Of a DNA stretch of 64,000 nt, positions 42,130-50,890 are shown one piece after another. A program made the position numbers and the translations under genes. The notes beneath the pieces were generated by a model, which saw nothing but the letters and a program-made list of their open reading frames with translations, was not told where the DNA came from and did no database searches. Position 1 is the first letter of the stretch. Every line of letters begins with the position of its first letter. The DNA is taken from assembly GCA_963674835.2 (NCBI GenBank), contig CAXXKC010000003.1, forward strand, positions 2,418,001-2,482,000, given 5' to 3'. The stretch is from G963674835 sp963674835 (lineage in GTDB: Bacteria > Planctomycetota > Planctomycetia > Pirellulales > Thermoguttaceae).

Positions 42130-43344
42130 TCACCGTCGCGGTTGGGTTCGATTGCGGTACTGACGGGGGCTGAGGCCGAGTTCGGATTTGAAAACGGAAG
42201 CCAGGTATTCACGAGAGCCAAAGCCAGCCAGGCGGGCGACTTCGGGCACCGGCATCTCGGTTTCGGCAAGGAGACGTTTCGCACGGGCCAGACGCACGCG
42301 GCGGATTTCGGCGGACGGCCCGCGGCCTAGCACTTCGCGGAAACGGCGCTCGAGCCAGCGTCGCGAGACGGGGACTTCGCGGAGCACGTCTTGGACGTGG
42401 ATCGGATCGGTGGCGTGGTTGCGGATGAAGGCCACGGCGCGTGCGAGGTCGCGATCGTCGACGGCCAGCGTATCGGTCGATTGCCGAGTGACCACGCCCG
42501 TCGGTTCGAGAAGATGTGGACCCTTGGGTGGTCGGGCACCGTGCATCAGCCGGTCCAGCAACTTGGCCGCTTCGAAGCCGATGCGTTCGGAGGTGAGCGC
42601 AATGCCGGAGAGCGAAGGACTGCTGGCCTCGCAGAGAAGGTCGTCGTTGTCGGCCGCGAGCACGGCCACCTGTTCGGGTACCAGGAGGCCGTCGCGCTGG
42701 CAAGCATGGATCAGTTCGCGTCCCAACTCCGTGGTCCATGCGACGATGCCCACCGGCTTGGCGAGGGTCTTGAGCCAGCGGGAAAGGCCTCGCTGACGTT
42801 TGCTCCATGCCGTACGCGCGCCGGCCCCCGCGTCGGACGTCGTGCCATAGAAAGGGCAGTCGTCGCAGATTGCGGAGATTGATTCGGCGAAGCCGGCATA
42901 GTGCCGCTCGACGTAGGAGCGATTCGCCAGTCCATAATAGGCGAAATGAACGAAGCCGCGATCCGAGAGGTGTTCGGCGGCCATGCGGCCAGCCGCTGTG
43001 AGATCGGTGGCCACGCGGGGAAAATCGACACCGGGCAATTCGATGGCGGAGATGTTGATCACGGGCACGCCGGCTGCGCCGACGCGCCGGGCTGCGGCAC
43101 GCGTGCCGATGCGGGCAATGATCCCGTCGCCATTCCAGCCCGGCGGCAACCAGAGTGGCGCGTCCTGTCCGCCCGACTTCACCCACAAACGCCAGGGAGC
43201 ATGCCTGGCATAGTTGACGATACCGCGAACCAAGCGGCGTCCCCAGCCCGTGGCCGTATCGACCAGCACGGCTACGTGCAGCGGGGCTTTTTGGGCCGGC
43301 ATACTGCTAGGCGATTTGCCAGGTTGGCGGTTTGGATTTCGCAT
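42130..43344 (-). CDS. XylR-like AraC-family transcriptional regulator
   Basis: 404 residues from ATG 43342-43344 (GGGAGAT upstream). An N-terminal LacI-type sugar-binding domain (about 20-290) with HVAVLVDTATGWGRRLVRGI and GIALTSERIGFEAAKLLD is followed by an AraC-type two-helix-turn-helix domain (about 300-395: VQDVLREVPVSRRWLERRFR and VPEVARLAGFGSREYLASVF). This is the architecture of xylose-responsive XylR and its many planctomycete paralogues. It likely senses a sugar and controls nearby glycan genes; the divergent oxidoreductase at 43687 is the best candidate target. Confidence 0.88.
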   Translation of the reverse strand: MRNPNRQPGKSPSSMPAQKAPLHVAVLVDTATGWGRRLVRGIVNYARHAPWRLWVKSGGQDAPLWLPPGWNGDGIIARIGTRAAARRVGAAGVPVINISAIELPGVDFPRVATDLTAAGRMAAEHLSDRGFVHFAYYGLANRSYVERHYAGFAESISAICDDCPFYGTTSDAGAGARTAWSKRQRGLSRWLKTLAKPVGIVAWTTELGRELIHACQRDGLLVPEQVAVLAADNDDLLCEASSPSLSGIALTSERIGFEAAKLLDRLMHGARPPKGPHLLEPTGVVTRQSTDTLAVDDRDLARAVAFIRNHATDPIHVQDVLREVPVSRRWLERRFREVLGRGPSAEIRRVRLARAKRLLAETEMPVPEVARLAGFGSREYLASVFKSELGLSPRQYRNRTQPRR

Positions 43345-43686
43345 AGCGTGATCTCCCGTCCGCGTTCGGCTTGGCGAGGCGGGCTGTTGTGTCACCTAGC
43401 CCACTATGGAGCATTCTCGGCAAAGAGGGGCGAATGATGGCGAGTGCCGTCTGTTCCACTGGAAATGATAACCTCCATAGGGGTGCGTCGCAAACTCTTA
43501 CATTTTTTGCGCATTGGCTCATTGACCTCCGTTTGGTGCTCGTGTGACAATCCGGGAAGGTGGTCCGGCGATGCCGCCGTGCGGCGGGTGTCGATTGGCC
43601 CGATTCGGACCGTCGCTTGTGTGCATCATCGAATGGTTCTCGAACACCTGCTGTTCCGGGCGTACCCCAGTCTCCGGGAGGACATC
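43345..43686. other. Divergent control region, XylR-like regulator / Gfo oxidoreductase
   Basis: About 340 bases. A candidate promoter toward the plus-strand gene lies at 43522-43550. TTCCACTGGAA, a small palindrome, occurs about 43456. No gene is supportable here; the in-frame upstream extension of the oxidoreductase lacks family features and precedes its Tat signal. Confidence 0.45.
43522..43550 (+). promoter_or_regulatory. Candidate promoter for the Tat-exported oxidoreductase
   Basis: TTGACC (43522-43527), 17-base spacer, TGACAA (43545-43550). The -35 box is good and the -10 box weak; it lies about 137 bases before the start codon, leaving room for an operator bound by the divergent regulator. 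Confidence 0.3.
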
Positions 43687-45009
43687 ATGAGCATTTCGCG
43701 TCGCCACTTCCTGTTCACCACGGCCGCCACGGCCGGAAGCGTTCTGGCCATGCATCGCGGAGCCCACGCGGCCGGCAGCGACATTCTGAAGGTCGGCCTG
43801 GTCGGCTGCGGCAGCCGAGGAACTGGGGCCGCCTGGAATGCCGTGAGGGCCGATCCGGGCGTACGTCTGGTGGCCCTGGCCGACGCATTCGCCGATCGTC
43901 TCGACTCGTCCTTGAAGGCCCTCAAGGAGCGGAGTCCAGACCAAGTCGATGTGGATCCCGCGCGGTGTTTCGTGGGTTTCGACGCCTACAAGGAACTGAT
44001 TGCGAGCGGAGTAGACGCGGTGTTGTTGGCCACGCCGCCGAACTTCCGACCGTTGCACCTGGCGGCCGCCATCGAGGCGGGCAAGCACGTGTTTGTCGAA
44101 AAGCCGGTGGGCGTCGACGCGACCGGTGTGCGGAGCGTGCTGGCGACCTGTGAAGTGGCCCGAAAGAAGAACCTTTCCGTGGTCTCGGGCCTCTGCTGGC
44201 GTTACAACGCGGTGATCCGCGAGGCCGTCAAGCGAGTTCACGATGGGGCGATCGGCGACATCGTGGCCGTGCAGTGCACCCGCAATCTTGGCGGCCTCTG
44301 GCACCGTGGTCACAAGCCGGAGTGGACCGAGATGGAATTCCAGATGCGCAACTGGTACTACTTCACTTGGTTATCGGGGGATCACAACGTGGAACAACAG
44401 GTCCACGGGATCGACAAGTGCTCGTGGGCCATGCGAGATAAGCCGCCGAAGAAGGCTTGGGCCCTCAGCGGGCGGCAGGTTCGCACGGATCCGATGTACG
44501 GCAACATTTACGACCACCATGCCATGGTCTACGAATACGACAACGGCACGCGAATGTACGCGTTCGCCCGACAGCAGCCGGGCTGCTTCAATGACTATTC
44601 CGAAGTGCTGCTGGGAACCAAGGGGAAATGCGACTTGCAGAAGGGTCGCATCGAGGGCGAGACGAATTGGGCCTTTAGCGACGGGACCGGGAACCTGGGT
44701 CGCGTCGGCGCGCAGAGTTACGCCAAGGATGGTCGGACCATGCACCAAGTCGAGCATGACGAGATGTTCGCCGCGATTCGCGCGGGCACACCCATCAACA
44801 ACGGCGAGTACATGTGCCAGAGCACGCTAATGGCGATCCTGGGGCGGACTGCCGGTTATACAGGCCAAGAGATTACTTGGGAGCAGATGAAGGCATCGAA
44901 ACTGGACCTGTCGCCGGAGCGTTATGCGTTCGACTCGCCGCCGCCGATTCTGCCGGGCCCCGACGGAAAGTACCCGGTGGCCATGCCCGGTATCACCAAG
45001 TTCGTATGA
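43687..45009 (+). CDS. Tat-exported Gfo/Idh/MocA-family oxidoreductase
   Basis: 440 residues from ATG 43687, with GGGAGGA upstream. Twin-arginine signal ISRRHFLFTTAATAG. Rossmann segment LKVGLVGCGSRGTGAAW, then VFVEKPVGVDATG with the family EKP motif and a long alpha/beta domain (LSGDHNVEQQVHGIDKCSW). The C-terminus RYAFDSPPPILPGPDGKYP closely resembles that of the partial gene at the right end of the window, so the two belong to one subfamily. Likely a periplasmic sugar oxidoreductase. Last gene before the insertion sequence. Confidence 0.9.
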   Translation: MSISRRHFLFTTAATAGSVLAMHRGAHAAGSDILKVGLVGCGSRGTGAAWNAVRADPGVRLVALADAFADRLDSSLKALKERSPDQVDVDPARCFVGFDAYKELIASGVDAVLLATPPNFRPLHLAAAIEAGKHVFVEKPVGVDATGVRSVLATCEVARKKNLSVVSGLCWRYNAVIREAVKRVHDGAIGDIVAVQCTRNLGGLWHRGHKPEWTEMEFQMRNWYYFTWLSGDHNVEQQVHGIDKCSWAMRDKPPKKAWALSGRQVRTDPMYGNIYDHHAMVYEYDNGTRMYAFARQQPGCFNDYSEVLLGTKGKCDLQKGRIEGETNWAFSDGTGNLGRVGAQSYAKDGRTMHQVEHDEMFAAIRAGTPINNGEYMCQSTLMAILGRTAGYTGQEITWEQMKASKLDLSPERYAFDSPPPILPGPDGKYPVAMPGITKFV

Positions 45010-45130
45010 CACGAGGGGCTTTTAATGAGAGTCGCAGAGGTAGCAGGCTGGTCGCTCACGAAAACACTACGAATGCCGGGCTCTCGTTGCTCGCCCTGGC
45101 ATCACTCACTACTTGTGCGACGGTCAATAA

Positions 45131-45146
45131 CTCGACTTTTGCACTT
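45131..45146. repeat. IS left terminal inverted repeat
   Basis: 16 bp, exact reverse complement of the right end at 46546-46561. Adjacent on the outside to TCAATAA at 45124-45130. Confidence 0.92.
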
Positions 45147-46448
45147 TTAGGCGGCAACGGCCGCGGTGTTTTGTAGGGCATCGAGGATTTTTCGTTGATC
45201 GTGCTTGGAAACTGGTAGCGAGAAAATCGTGTAGCGGAGATTTTCGTGGCGCAAGGTCCCCAGCATATCGGCGAAGGAGTAGGTTGCCTTCTGAGGATAC
45301 CACGGATGGTGCGGAAGATGCGCATGGCGATATCCGACGGTGGCGAACCAGAGGACGACAACGCCATACAAGAGCATGGCCAGAGGGGCCGTGCGCTCGA
45401 CACTTCGTCGCGACCAACTCGGTGGTTCTTCGAATCCCAAGTGGCCCTTGGCACTCTCAAAAGTGACCTCGATGGTCCAGCGGAGGCTGTACCAGCCCAG
45501 GATCTCTTCGGCCGACGCTTCAGCCACGGTCGAAAAGAAGGCCTGCCGTCCCCGTTTCCCTTGGAGCGAGTCGATGGCCACGACGCGAATTGGGCGGTTA
45601 GGATGGTGAAAGGTGTGCGCTACAATATCGACCAGGCGAATCGTATCGTGGCGACCATAAAGATCGACCGTCACACGCCGCGCACGCCCCTCCAGCAGGG
45701 TCGCAGGGGTAGGCAAACGTTCGCCTCGCTTCCGGGGCCGCCCCTTGCCAGGAAGTCGCGGAGGTGGGGGAGCATACAGCCGCGCATCCAAACGCAGGTA
45801 GCTGGTCAGTTCGCAATTGCTCGGCAGCCCGTCGCGCAACGTCCATCCGCTGTAGGCGGCATCTCCCAGCAGGTGAAACCGGCGAGTGGGATAGGATCGG
45901 CACAGCAACTGTACCAGTTGCAGGGCCAGTTCCGGACGCGTGCGGTGGACGCGACGGTGTTGGGCGGCTTTCGCCTGGTTGAGGTACAGGCGAAAGAGAA
46001 TCGGCAGGCAGAAGCAGCGATCCGTCAGTTGAGGAAACCGCACGACAACTCCCAAGATGACCCAACTATGTCCCCAACTGGTCACCGCCTTGACGTTCTT
46101 CAACAACGGGTCATGGTGCCAACCCACCCCATAGATCTTCTTGCCTCGCTTCCGCGCCAGCGTGTCATCGACAACCAAGAAGATGGTCTTTCCCAGGAAG
46201 GGCTCCATCCAGGGCACCAGGGACAGCCCCAGCGCATCCAGCGACCAATGCGCGTGGGAGAAGAAACGATGGAAACACGACCAGTGTTTGGGGAGTACTT
46301 GAGGAACTGCCCGAAGCATGCTCGTCACGGTTCGGTGTTGGGCCAACAGCCATCCCGCTGCAATTCGCACAAATGTTTGCCGGCTGGGGGACGTCATCTT
46401 TCCGGCCAATGCCTGCAAAATATCCAAGACTGAGGGTACGATGATCAT
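45147..46448 (-). CDS. IS4-superfamily DDE transposase
   Basis: 433 residues from ATG 46446-46448, preceded by a strong AAGGAGGA. Catalytic motifs: first Asp in LVVDDTLARKRGKK, second in LLGDAAYSG, and the Y-(2)-R-(3)-E-(6)-K signature as YSLRWTIEVTFESAKG, with the third acid Glu. This places it in the IS4 superfamily, near the IS701 branch by general layout. Length and motifs are complete. The stop codon touches the left terminal repeat. IS701 elements usually make 4-bp duplications while this one shows 7 bp, so the subgroup is left open. Confidence 0.92.
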   Translation of the reverse strand: MIIVPSVLDILQALAGKMTSPSRQTFVRIAAGWLLAQHRTVTSMLRAVPQVLPKHWSCFHRFFSHAHWSLDALGLSLVPWMEPFLGKTIFLVVDDTLARKRGKKIYGVGWHHDPLLKNVKAVTSWGHSWVILGVVVRFPQLTDRCFCLPILFRLYLNQAKAAQHRRVHRTRPELALQLVQLLCRSYPTRRFHLLGDAAYSGWTLRDGLPSNCELTSYLRLDARLYAPPPPRLPGKGRPRKRGERLPTPATLLEGRARRVTVDLYGRHDTIRLVDIVAHTFHHPNRPIRVVAIDSLQGKRGRQAFFSTVAEASAEEILGWYSLRWTIEVTFESAKGHLGFEEPPSWSRRSVERTAPLAMLLYGVVVLWFATVGYRHAHLPHHPWYPQKATYSFADMLGTLRHENLRYTIFSLPVSKHDQRKILDALQNTAAVAA

Positions 46449-46545
46449 GGCGAGTCCTCCTTGTCAGACGGTTTGTGTTTGTCCATTCAAACCATTCTGG
46501 CAGAGGCTCGCCCTTTTTCTAGAAAGCCACTACTGCTAGCACAAT

Positions 46546-46561
46546 AAGTGCAAAAGTCGAG
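46546..46561. repeat. IS right terminal inverted repeat
   Basis: 16 bp, exact reverse complement of 45131-45146. Followed outside by TCAATAA at 46562-46568, matching the left flank. Confidence 0.92.
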
Positions 46562-46755
46562 TCAATAAGACCACGACGGACAGGCCGAGCGGCATGCGAC
46601 AGCGACTGCCCGTGCTCATCGAGAATTGTTGATGCCGGCGCGGCCAATGATCGCGATTCATCCCGGATACCGGCCGAAAAGGGTGGAATTCGGGGCCCTG
46701 GCTGCCGCTCGACGCACCTTGGAAATGCAGGACTCAGTAGGGAGGGACATGATCG

Positions 46756-47499
46756 ATGCTGTGGAAGTGGATGAGTGTATTGACGTTGGGTTCGGTCCTG
46801 CTGGGCGCGTTTGAGGGCGGACGAGCCCGCGCGCAGGAGAGCAAAACGATCGTCGTTTTCAATGGGCACAATCTCGATGGCTGGATCGCCGTAGAGCCCA
46901 AGGAAAAGAGCAAATGGATGGTGGGGCTGCCCCAGTTGGATCCGCACGATGCGCGTCGGCTGGTGGTGTCGCCGCCAGGAGCGTCGGGAGGAGCGTTGGT
47001 AAACGACGCCGTGCCGAAGCCGCGGACCAGGGAAGCGCGGGCGGTGGACATCTACACCCAACAGAAGTTCGGCGACTGCACGATAGAGATGGAGTTCATG
47101 GTCCCCGAGGGAGGCAACTCGGGAGTGTACGTGATGGGAGAATACGAGCTGCAGATCGAAGACAACTATGGCCAGGAGAAACTGACCTTCCAGGACCTGG
47201 GCGCGGTCTACAAGGTGGCTGCGGCCCGAGTGAATGCCGCAAAGAAGCCAGGAGAGTGGCAATCGTTGTCGATCGATTTCCGCGCTCCGCGGTTTCAAGA
47301 CGGGAAGAAGGTGGCCAACGCGCGGTTCGTGAAGGTCGTGCTCAATGGCCAAGTGATTCACGAAGGGCTTGAGGTAAAGGATGTGACGCCCGGCGGGCTG
47401 ACGAAGAAGGAAGTGCCGACAGGACCGATCATGCTGCAGGGCGATCACGGGCCGGTCGCGTATCGAAACATCCGTGTAACGGTACCGACGGGAAAGTAG
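46756..47499 (+). CDS. Secreted DUF1080 (3-keto-disaccharide hydrolase-like) protein
   Basis: 247 residues from ATG 46756, 8 bases after GGGAGGGA. Signal peptide to about residue 27 (GGRARAQ). The DUF1080 concanavalin-like domain shows FNGHNLDGWIA at its start, DIYTQQKFGDCTIEMEFMVP split at its second strand, GNSGVYVMGEYELQI and the HGPVAYRNIRV end, all hallmarks of the family. Members cleave 3-keto-disaccharides or act as carbohydrate-binding lectin-like domains. Head of the plus-strand catabolic operon; 3-keto-sugars would fit the adjacent Gfo/Idh/MocA dehydrogenases. Confidence 0.88.
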   Translation: MLWKWMSVLTLGSVLLGAFEGGRARAQESKTIVVFNGHNLDGWIAVEPKEKSKWMVGLPQLDPHDARRLVVSPPGASGGALVNDAVPKPRTREARAVDIYTQQKFGDCTIEMEFMVPEGGNSGVYVMGEYELQIEDNYGQEKLTFQDLGAVYKVAAARVNAAKKPGEWQSLSIDFRAPRFQDGKKVANARFVKVVLNGQVIHEGLEVKDVTPGGLTKKEVPTGPIMLQGDHGPVAYRNIRVTVPTGK

Positions 47500-47517
47500 A
47501 CATTGCGAGGTAGCACG

Positions 47518-48438
47518 ATGACAGATCGGATCTCTCGACGCACGCTTCTGGCCAGGGCAGGCGCGTTGGCTGGTGTCGGCGCCCGAGTGTTTCTGACGCC
47601 AGGGTCGGGGGCGCTGCTGGCCGACGAAGGGCGGGGATTCCGCATCGGCGCGTGTGATTGGTCTCTGGGGAAGGCGGGACAGATCACGGCGTTGGAATTG
47701 GCCGAGCAGATTGGGTTGGATGGCGTGGAAGTCAGCTTCAGAAGCGGTTCGCAGAACAATCTGCGAAGCGAGGAGGTTCGCCAGCAGTATCTGGCGGAGG
47801 CCAAGCGTCGCAACGTGGAGATCTCGTCGCTGGCGATCGGGGAGATGAACCACGTGCCGTACGCCACCGACCCGCGGGCGGAAGGCTGGGTCACCGACTC
47901 GATTGACGTGATGAAGCGGCTGGGGGTTCACGTGATTCTGCTGCCCTTCTTCATGGAAGGCGAGATCAAGGGCAACGACTCGCTGCAGACTGCCGTGATC
48001 CAGCGGCTGAAGCGGGTCGCTCCGAAGGCCGAGAAGGCGGGAGTCGTGCTGGGGCTCGAGACCGCGCTTGGTGCCGACGATCACCTGCGAATTCTCGACC
48101 GGGTCGGTTCGGAGGCCGTGCGGGTGTATTACGACGTCTCGAACATGCTTCGCCGGGGGTACGACATCTACAAGGAGATCCCGCAACTGGGCGACCGAAT
48201 CTGCCAGCTCCACATGAAGGAAAAGGGTTGCCTGCTAGGCCACGGGGACGTGGATTTCGTGCGAGTGCGCAAGGCCATCGAGGCCATCGGCTATCGGGGC
48301 TGGTTGGTGATCGAGTCGGCGCGCGTGAACGGGCGCGATGTGGTCGACTGTTACCGCGAGAATCTGGCCTTTCTGCACGGTGTGTTTCACGGCGTGAAGG
48401 ATGACGCTGGATCCGGCGTCAAAGGGGGCTCGGCGTGA
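47518..48438 (+). CDS. Tat-exported sugar phosphate isomerase/epimerase-like TIM-barrel protein
   Basis: 306 residues from ATG 47518. Twin-arginine signal ISRRTLLARAGALAG. The barrel has GLDGVEVSFRSG, VVLGLETALGADDH and VRVYYDVSNMLRRGYD, with Glu, Asp and His residues of the xylose-isomerase-like metal site (also QLHMKEKG and LVIESARVNG). This family includes epimerases and 3-keto-sugar processing proteins. Likely acts with the neighbouring DUF1080 hydrolase and dehydrogenases in the periplasm. The stop overlaps the GTG start of the transporter gene. Confidence 0.85.
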   Translation: MTDRISRRTLLARAGALAGVGARVFLTPGSGALLADEGRGFRIGACDWSLGKAGQITALELAEQIGLDGVEVSFRSGSQNNLRSEEVRQQYLAEAKRRNVEISSLAIGEMNHVPYATDPRAEGWVTDSIDVMKRLGVHVILLPFFMEGEIKGNDSLQTAVIQRLKRVAPKAEKAGVVLGLETALGADDHLRILDRVGSEAVRVYYDVSNMLRRGYDIYKEIPQLGDRICQLHMKEKGCLLGHGDVDFVRVRKAIEAIGYRGWLVIESARVNGRDVVDCYRENLAFLHGVFHGVKDDAGSGVKGGSA

Positions 48439-49607
48439 GCTGGCCGATCTATCTGGCACTCAGCACGATGATGTTCCTGGAGTTCGCGATCCGCGGAGCC
48501 TGGGCGCCCGTGCTCTCGGCACGGCTGTTGGGGCCTCTGGGCATGACGGGCAAACAGGTCGGGTGGATCTATGGTGTCGTTCCGTTGGCGTGTATTATCG
48601 CGCCTTTGGCGGCGGGGTTGGTGGTTGATCGATGGCTGCCCACCCAGTGGGTGCTTTCCGGCGCGCACCTGGTTAGCGGAGTGGCTTTGGTGCTGGCAGC
48701 GTGGTCGAGCCGCTTTCCGCGATTGCTACTGTTGATGTCGATCCACGCTCTGTGTTTCGCACCGACGCTGGCACTGGTCAACTCGTTGGCCTTCTCGCAC
48801 ATGGACAGTCCCGAGTCGGATTTCTTCTGGGTTCGCGTTTGGGGGTCCATCTCCTGGGTGCTGGCCGGCTGGACTCTGGCTGGGTGGCGCCGATCGGGCC
48901 GTAGTCTGCAACACGGCAGTGACGCGTTGCTGCTGGCCGGTATTCTCTCGCTGATGATGGCCGCGTTCTGCGCATTCTGTTTGCCTCACACGCCCCCGTC
49001 GACCGGTCGTCCGCCGTGGACGGAGGGCCTGGCCGTGCTTGCCGATGCGAGAGTTCTGACATTCCTGATCGTCTCGTTCGTCGTCACGTCGCAGCTTCAG
49101 TTCTATTACATGGGCACATCTCGGTTCCTGGAGGACATTGGCTTCCGTACGGCCTCCGTGCCGGCGATCATGACCGTGGCTCAGATCGCGGAGATTTTGG
49201 CCATGGCGCAGGTGCTGCCGTTCGTGCTGCCGAAACTGGGGTACCAGGTTACGCTGACGCTCGGTGTGGGCTTCTGGGTGTTGCTGTATGCCGTGTATCT
49301 GGCAGGACGCCCTCGCTGGTTGGTCGTGGCGGCGATGGGGTTGCATGGCTTGGCGTTTGCGTTCTTTCTGGACGCGGCCGTCATCTATGTGAATTCGATC
49401 GCCCCGAAGGAATTGCGAGGCTCGGCTCAGTCGTTGTACACGGTGGTTACGCTCGGTGCGGGGCTTTTCGTGGGTACGCAGCTTACCGGTTTCGTGCTCG
49501 ATCGTCTTCGTACGCAGAACGGTTACCGCTGGCGGGTCATCTTCGCGATTCCTTGTGGCATCCTGACACTTTGCGTGCTGGCATTCACATTGTTCTTCGA
49601 AACCTGA
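48435..49607 (+). CDS. MFS transporter, nucleoside/sugar-proton symporter-like
   Basis: 390 residues from GTG 48435, overlapping the previous stop. About 12 hydrophobic segments. FLEFAIRGAWAPVLSARL and GWIYGVVPLACIIAPLAAGL fit the NupG/LacY-like branch of the major facilitator superfamily, as does FWVRVWGSISWVLAGW. It probably imports the product of the adjacent secreted enzymes. Substrate unknown. Confidence 0.85.
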   Translation: MSWPIYLALSTMMFLEFAIRGAWAPVLSARLLGPLGMTGKQVGWIYGVVPLACIIAPLAAGLVVDRWLPTQWVLSGAHLVSGVALVLAAWSSRFPRLLLLMSIHALCFAPTLALVNSLAFSHMDSPESDFFWVRVWGSISWVLAGWTLAGWRRSGRSLQHGSDALLLAGILSLMMAAFCAFCLPHTPPSTGRPPWTEGLAVLADARVLTFLIVSFVVTSQLQFYYMGTSRFLEDIGFRTASVPAIMTVAQIAEILAMAQVLPFVLPKLGYQVTLTLGVGFWVLLYAVYLAGRPRWLVVAAMGLHGLAFAFFLDAAVIYVNSIAPKELRGSAQSLYTVVTLGAGLFVGTQLTGFVLDRLRTQNGYRWRVIFAIPCGILTLCVLAFTLFFET

Positions 49608-49638
49608 CCCTTCACGAATCGGCAATAGGCTCGGCTAA

Positions 49639-50883
49639 ATGATACAGATAGGCATCGTGGGTTGTGGACGAATCATGGCGGCGCATCTGCGCGGCTATCG
49701 GCTGCTGCGCGAGGCGGGCGTGGATGACTTCCGCATTACGGCGCTGTGCTCTCTCTCGGAAGACGAAGCCCGGATGTACGTGCGCCGGGGCGAAGGGCCG
49801 CCGCAGCGTGCGGCGGTGAGCCATTTTGCCGGGGATCCGCTGGCCGTGGCCGACGAGTATGTGTCGGACTTCCAGGACGATGTCGATGTGCGGGTCTACA
49901 CCGATTTTCGCCGCATGGTTGCCGAGGCGCCGATCACGGCCGTCAACGATTTCACCAGCCACGCCTTGCATCACGAGGTGGCCGAGGCTGCGCTGGCGTC
50001 GGACAAGGATTTGCTTACGGAGAAGCCGATGGCCGTCACGGTTCAGGGCGGGCGGCGAATGTGCGAACTGGCCGAAGCGCGGCAGCGAATCGCGGGCGTG
50101 TTTCAGAGCGGTCGGTTCATGGCCCGGTCGCGACATTTGCGGTGGCTGTTCGAGGCAGGCCGCATCGGTCGGCCACAGATCGTGCTGATGGGCAGTGTGG
50201 GGGCGCGTTGGGCGCCCGACCGCGTCGTGGCCGACACGCCGTGGCGTCATCGGCGGATCGAGGCGGGTGGAATCGCGTTGGACGTGGGGGTGCATCGTTT
50301 CGACCTGGTGCGCCACCTGGCCGGGGAGATCCGCGACATTCAGGCCCGGACGGCGATCGTCGAGCCGGTTCGATGGGGTCACGACGAGCAGGGCGGCCTG
50401 ACCGAGCGGGTCGAATGCGACGCAGACGACACTGTGTACGCTTCGTTCAGTACGGACGACGGAGCAACCGGTGAGTTGACGGCGAGTTGGGCCGGCCGCG
50501 GCGGTGGAACCCTATTTGGGACTGGTGACGCTTATTACGGGTCGGCCGGGCGAGTTTCGGGTGATGAGGTAACGCTTGAGGATGGCGCGACGGTCAGGCT
50601 GGACGAGCTCTATGAACGGGAGTGTCCTGCGGAACGCAAGGCGCGGGACTTTCCTTTGGGACTGAGCGATCCGTTTGCCTTGGCTCAGTACGACTGGCTA
50701 CAGGCGGTGCGGGAGCGTCGTCCGCCGGAGGCCAGTGGGCGGGATGCTTTGGCCAGCCTGGCGTGCGCGTTTGCGGCGCTCGAGTCTGCCCGGGCCGGAC
50801 GACGCGTGGAGATCGAGGAAGTGCTCACGGGCCGGCTTCGTGAGTATCAGCGCGACTTGGATGAACGCTATTGCATCGGGTGA
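49639..50883 (+). CDS. Cytosolic Gfo/Idh/MocA-family oxidoreductase
   Basis: 414 residues. No signal peptide. Rossmann segment IGIVGCGRIMAAHLRGYR, then LTEKPMAVTVQGGRR with the EKP Lys, and ALDVGVHRFDLVRHLAG, in which the GVHxxD pattern supplies family catalytic Asp/His residues. A sugar or polyol dehydrogenase, substrate unknown. It is followed by a second, different family member after 7 bases, so the two may carry out successive oxidations or a keto-sugar relay. Confidence 0.9.
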   Translation: MIQIGIVGCGRIMAAHLRGYRLLREAGVDDFRITALCSLSEDEARMYVRRGEGPPQRAAVSHFAGDPLAVADEYVSDFQDDVDVRVYTDFRRMVAEAPITAVNDFTSHALHHEVAEAALASDKDLLTEKPMAVTVQGGRRMCELAEARQRIAGVFQSGRFMARSRHLRWLFEAGRIGRPQIVLMGSVGARWAPDRVVADTPWRHRRIEAGGIALDVGVHRFDLVRHLAGEIRDIQARTAIVEPVRWGHDEQGGLTERVECDADDTVYASFSTDDGATGELTASWAGRGGGTLFGTGDAYYGSAGRVSGDEVTLEDGATVRLDELYERECPAERKARDFPLGLSDPFALAQYDWLQAVRERRPPEASGRDALASLACAFAALESARAGRRVEIEEVLTGRLREYQRDLDERYCIG

Positions 50884-50890
50884 GTTAATC

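Larger units (their letters stand above)
45131..46561. mobile_element. Complete IS4-superfamily insertion sequence, 1431 bp
   Basis: Perfect 16-bp terminal inverted repeats CTCGACTTTTGCACTT (45131-45146) and AAGTGCAAAAGTCGAG (46546-46561). The 7-mer TCAATAA lies directly outside both ends (45124-45130 and 46562-46568), consistent with a target-site duplication. One transposase gene on the minus strand fills the element; its stop directly abuts the left repeat. Ends, duplication and gene are all intact, indicating a recent insertion. Confidence 0.92.
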
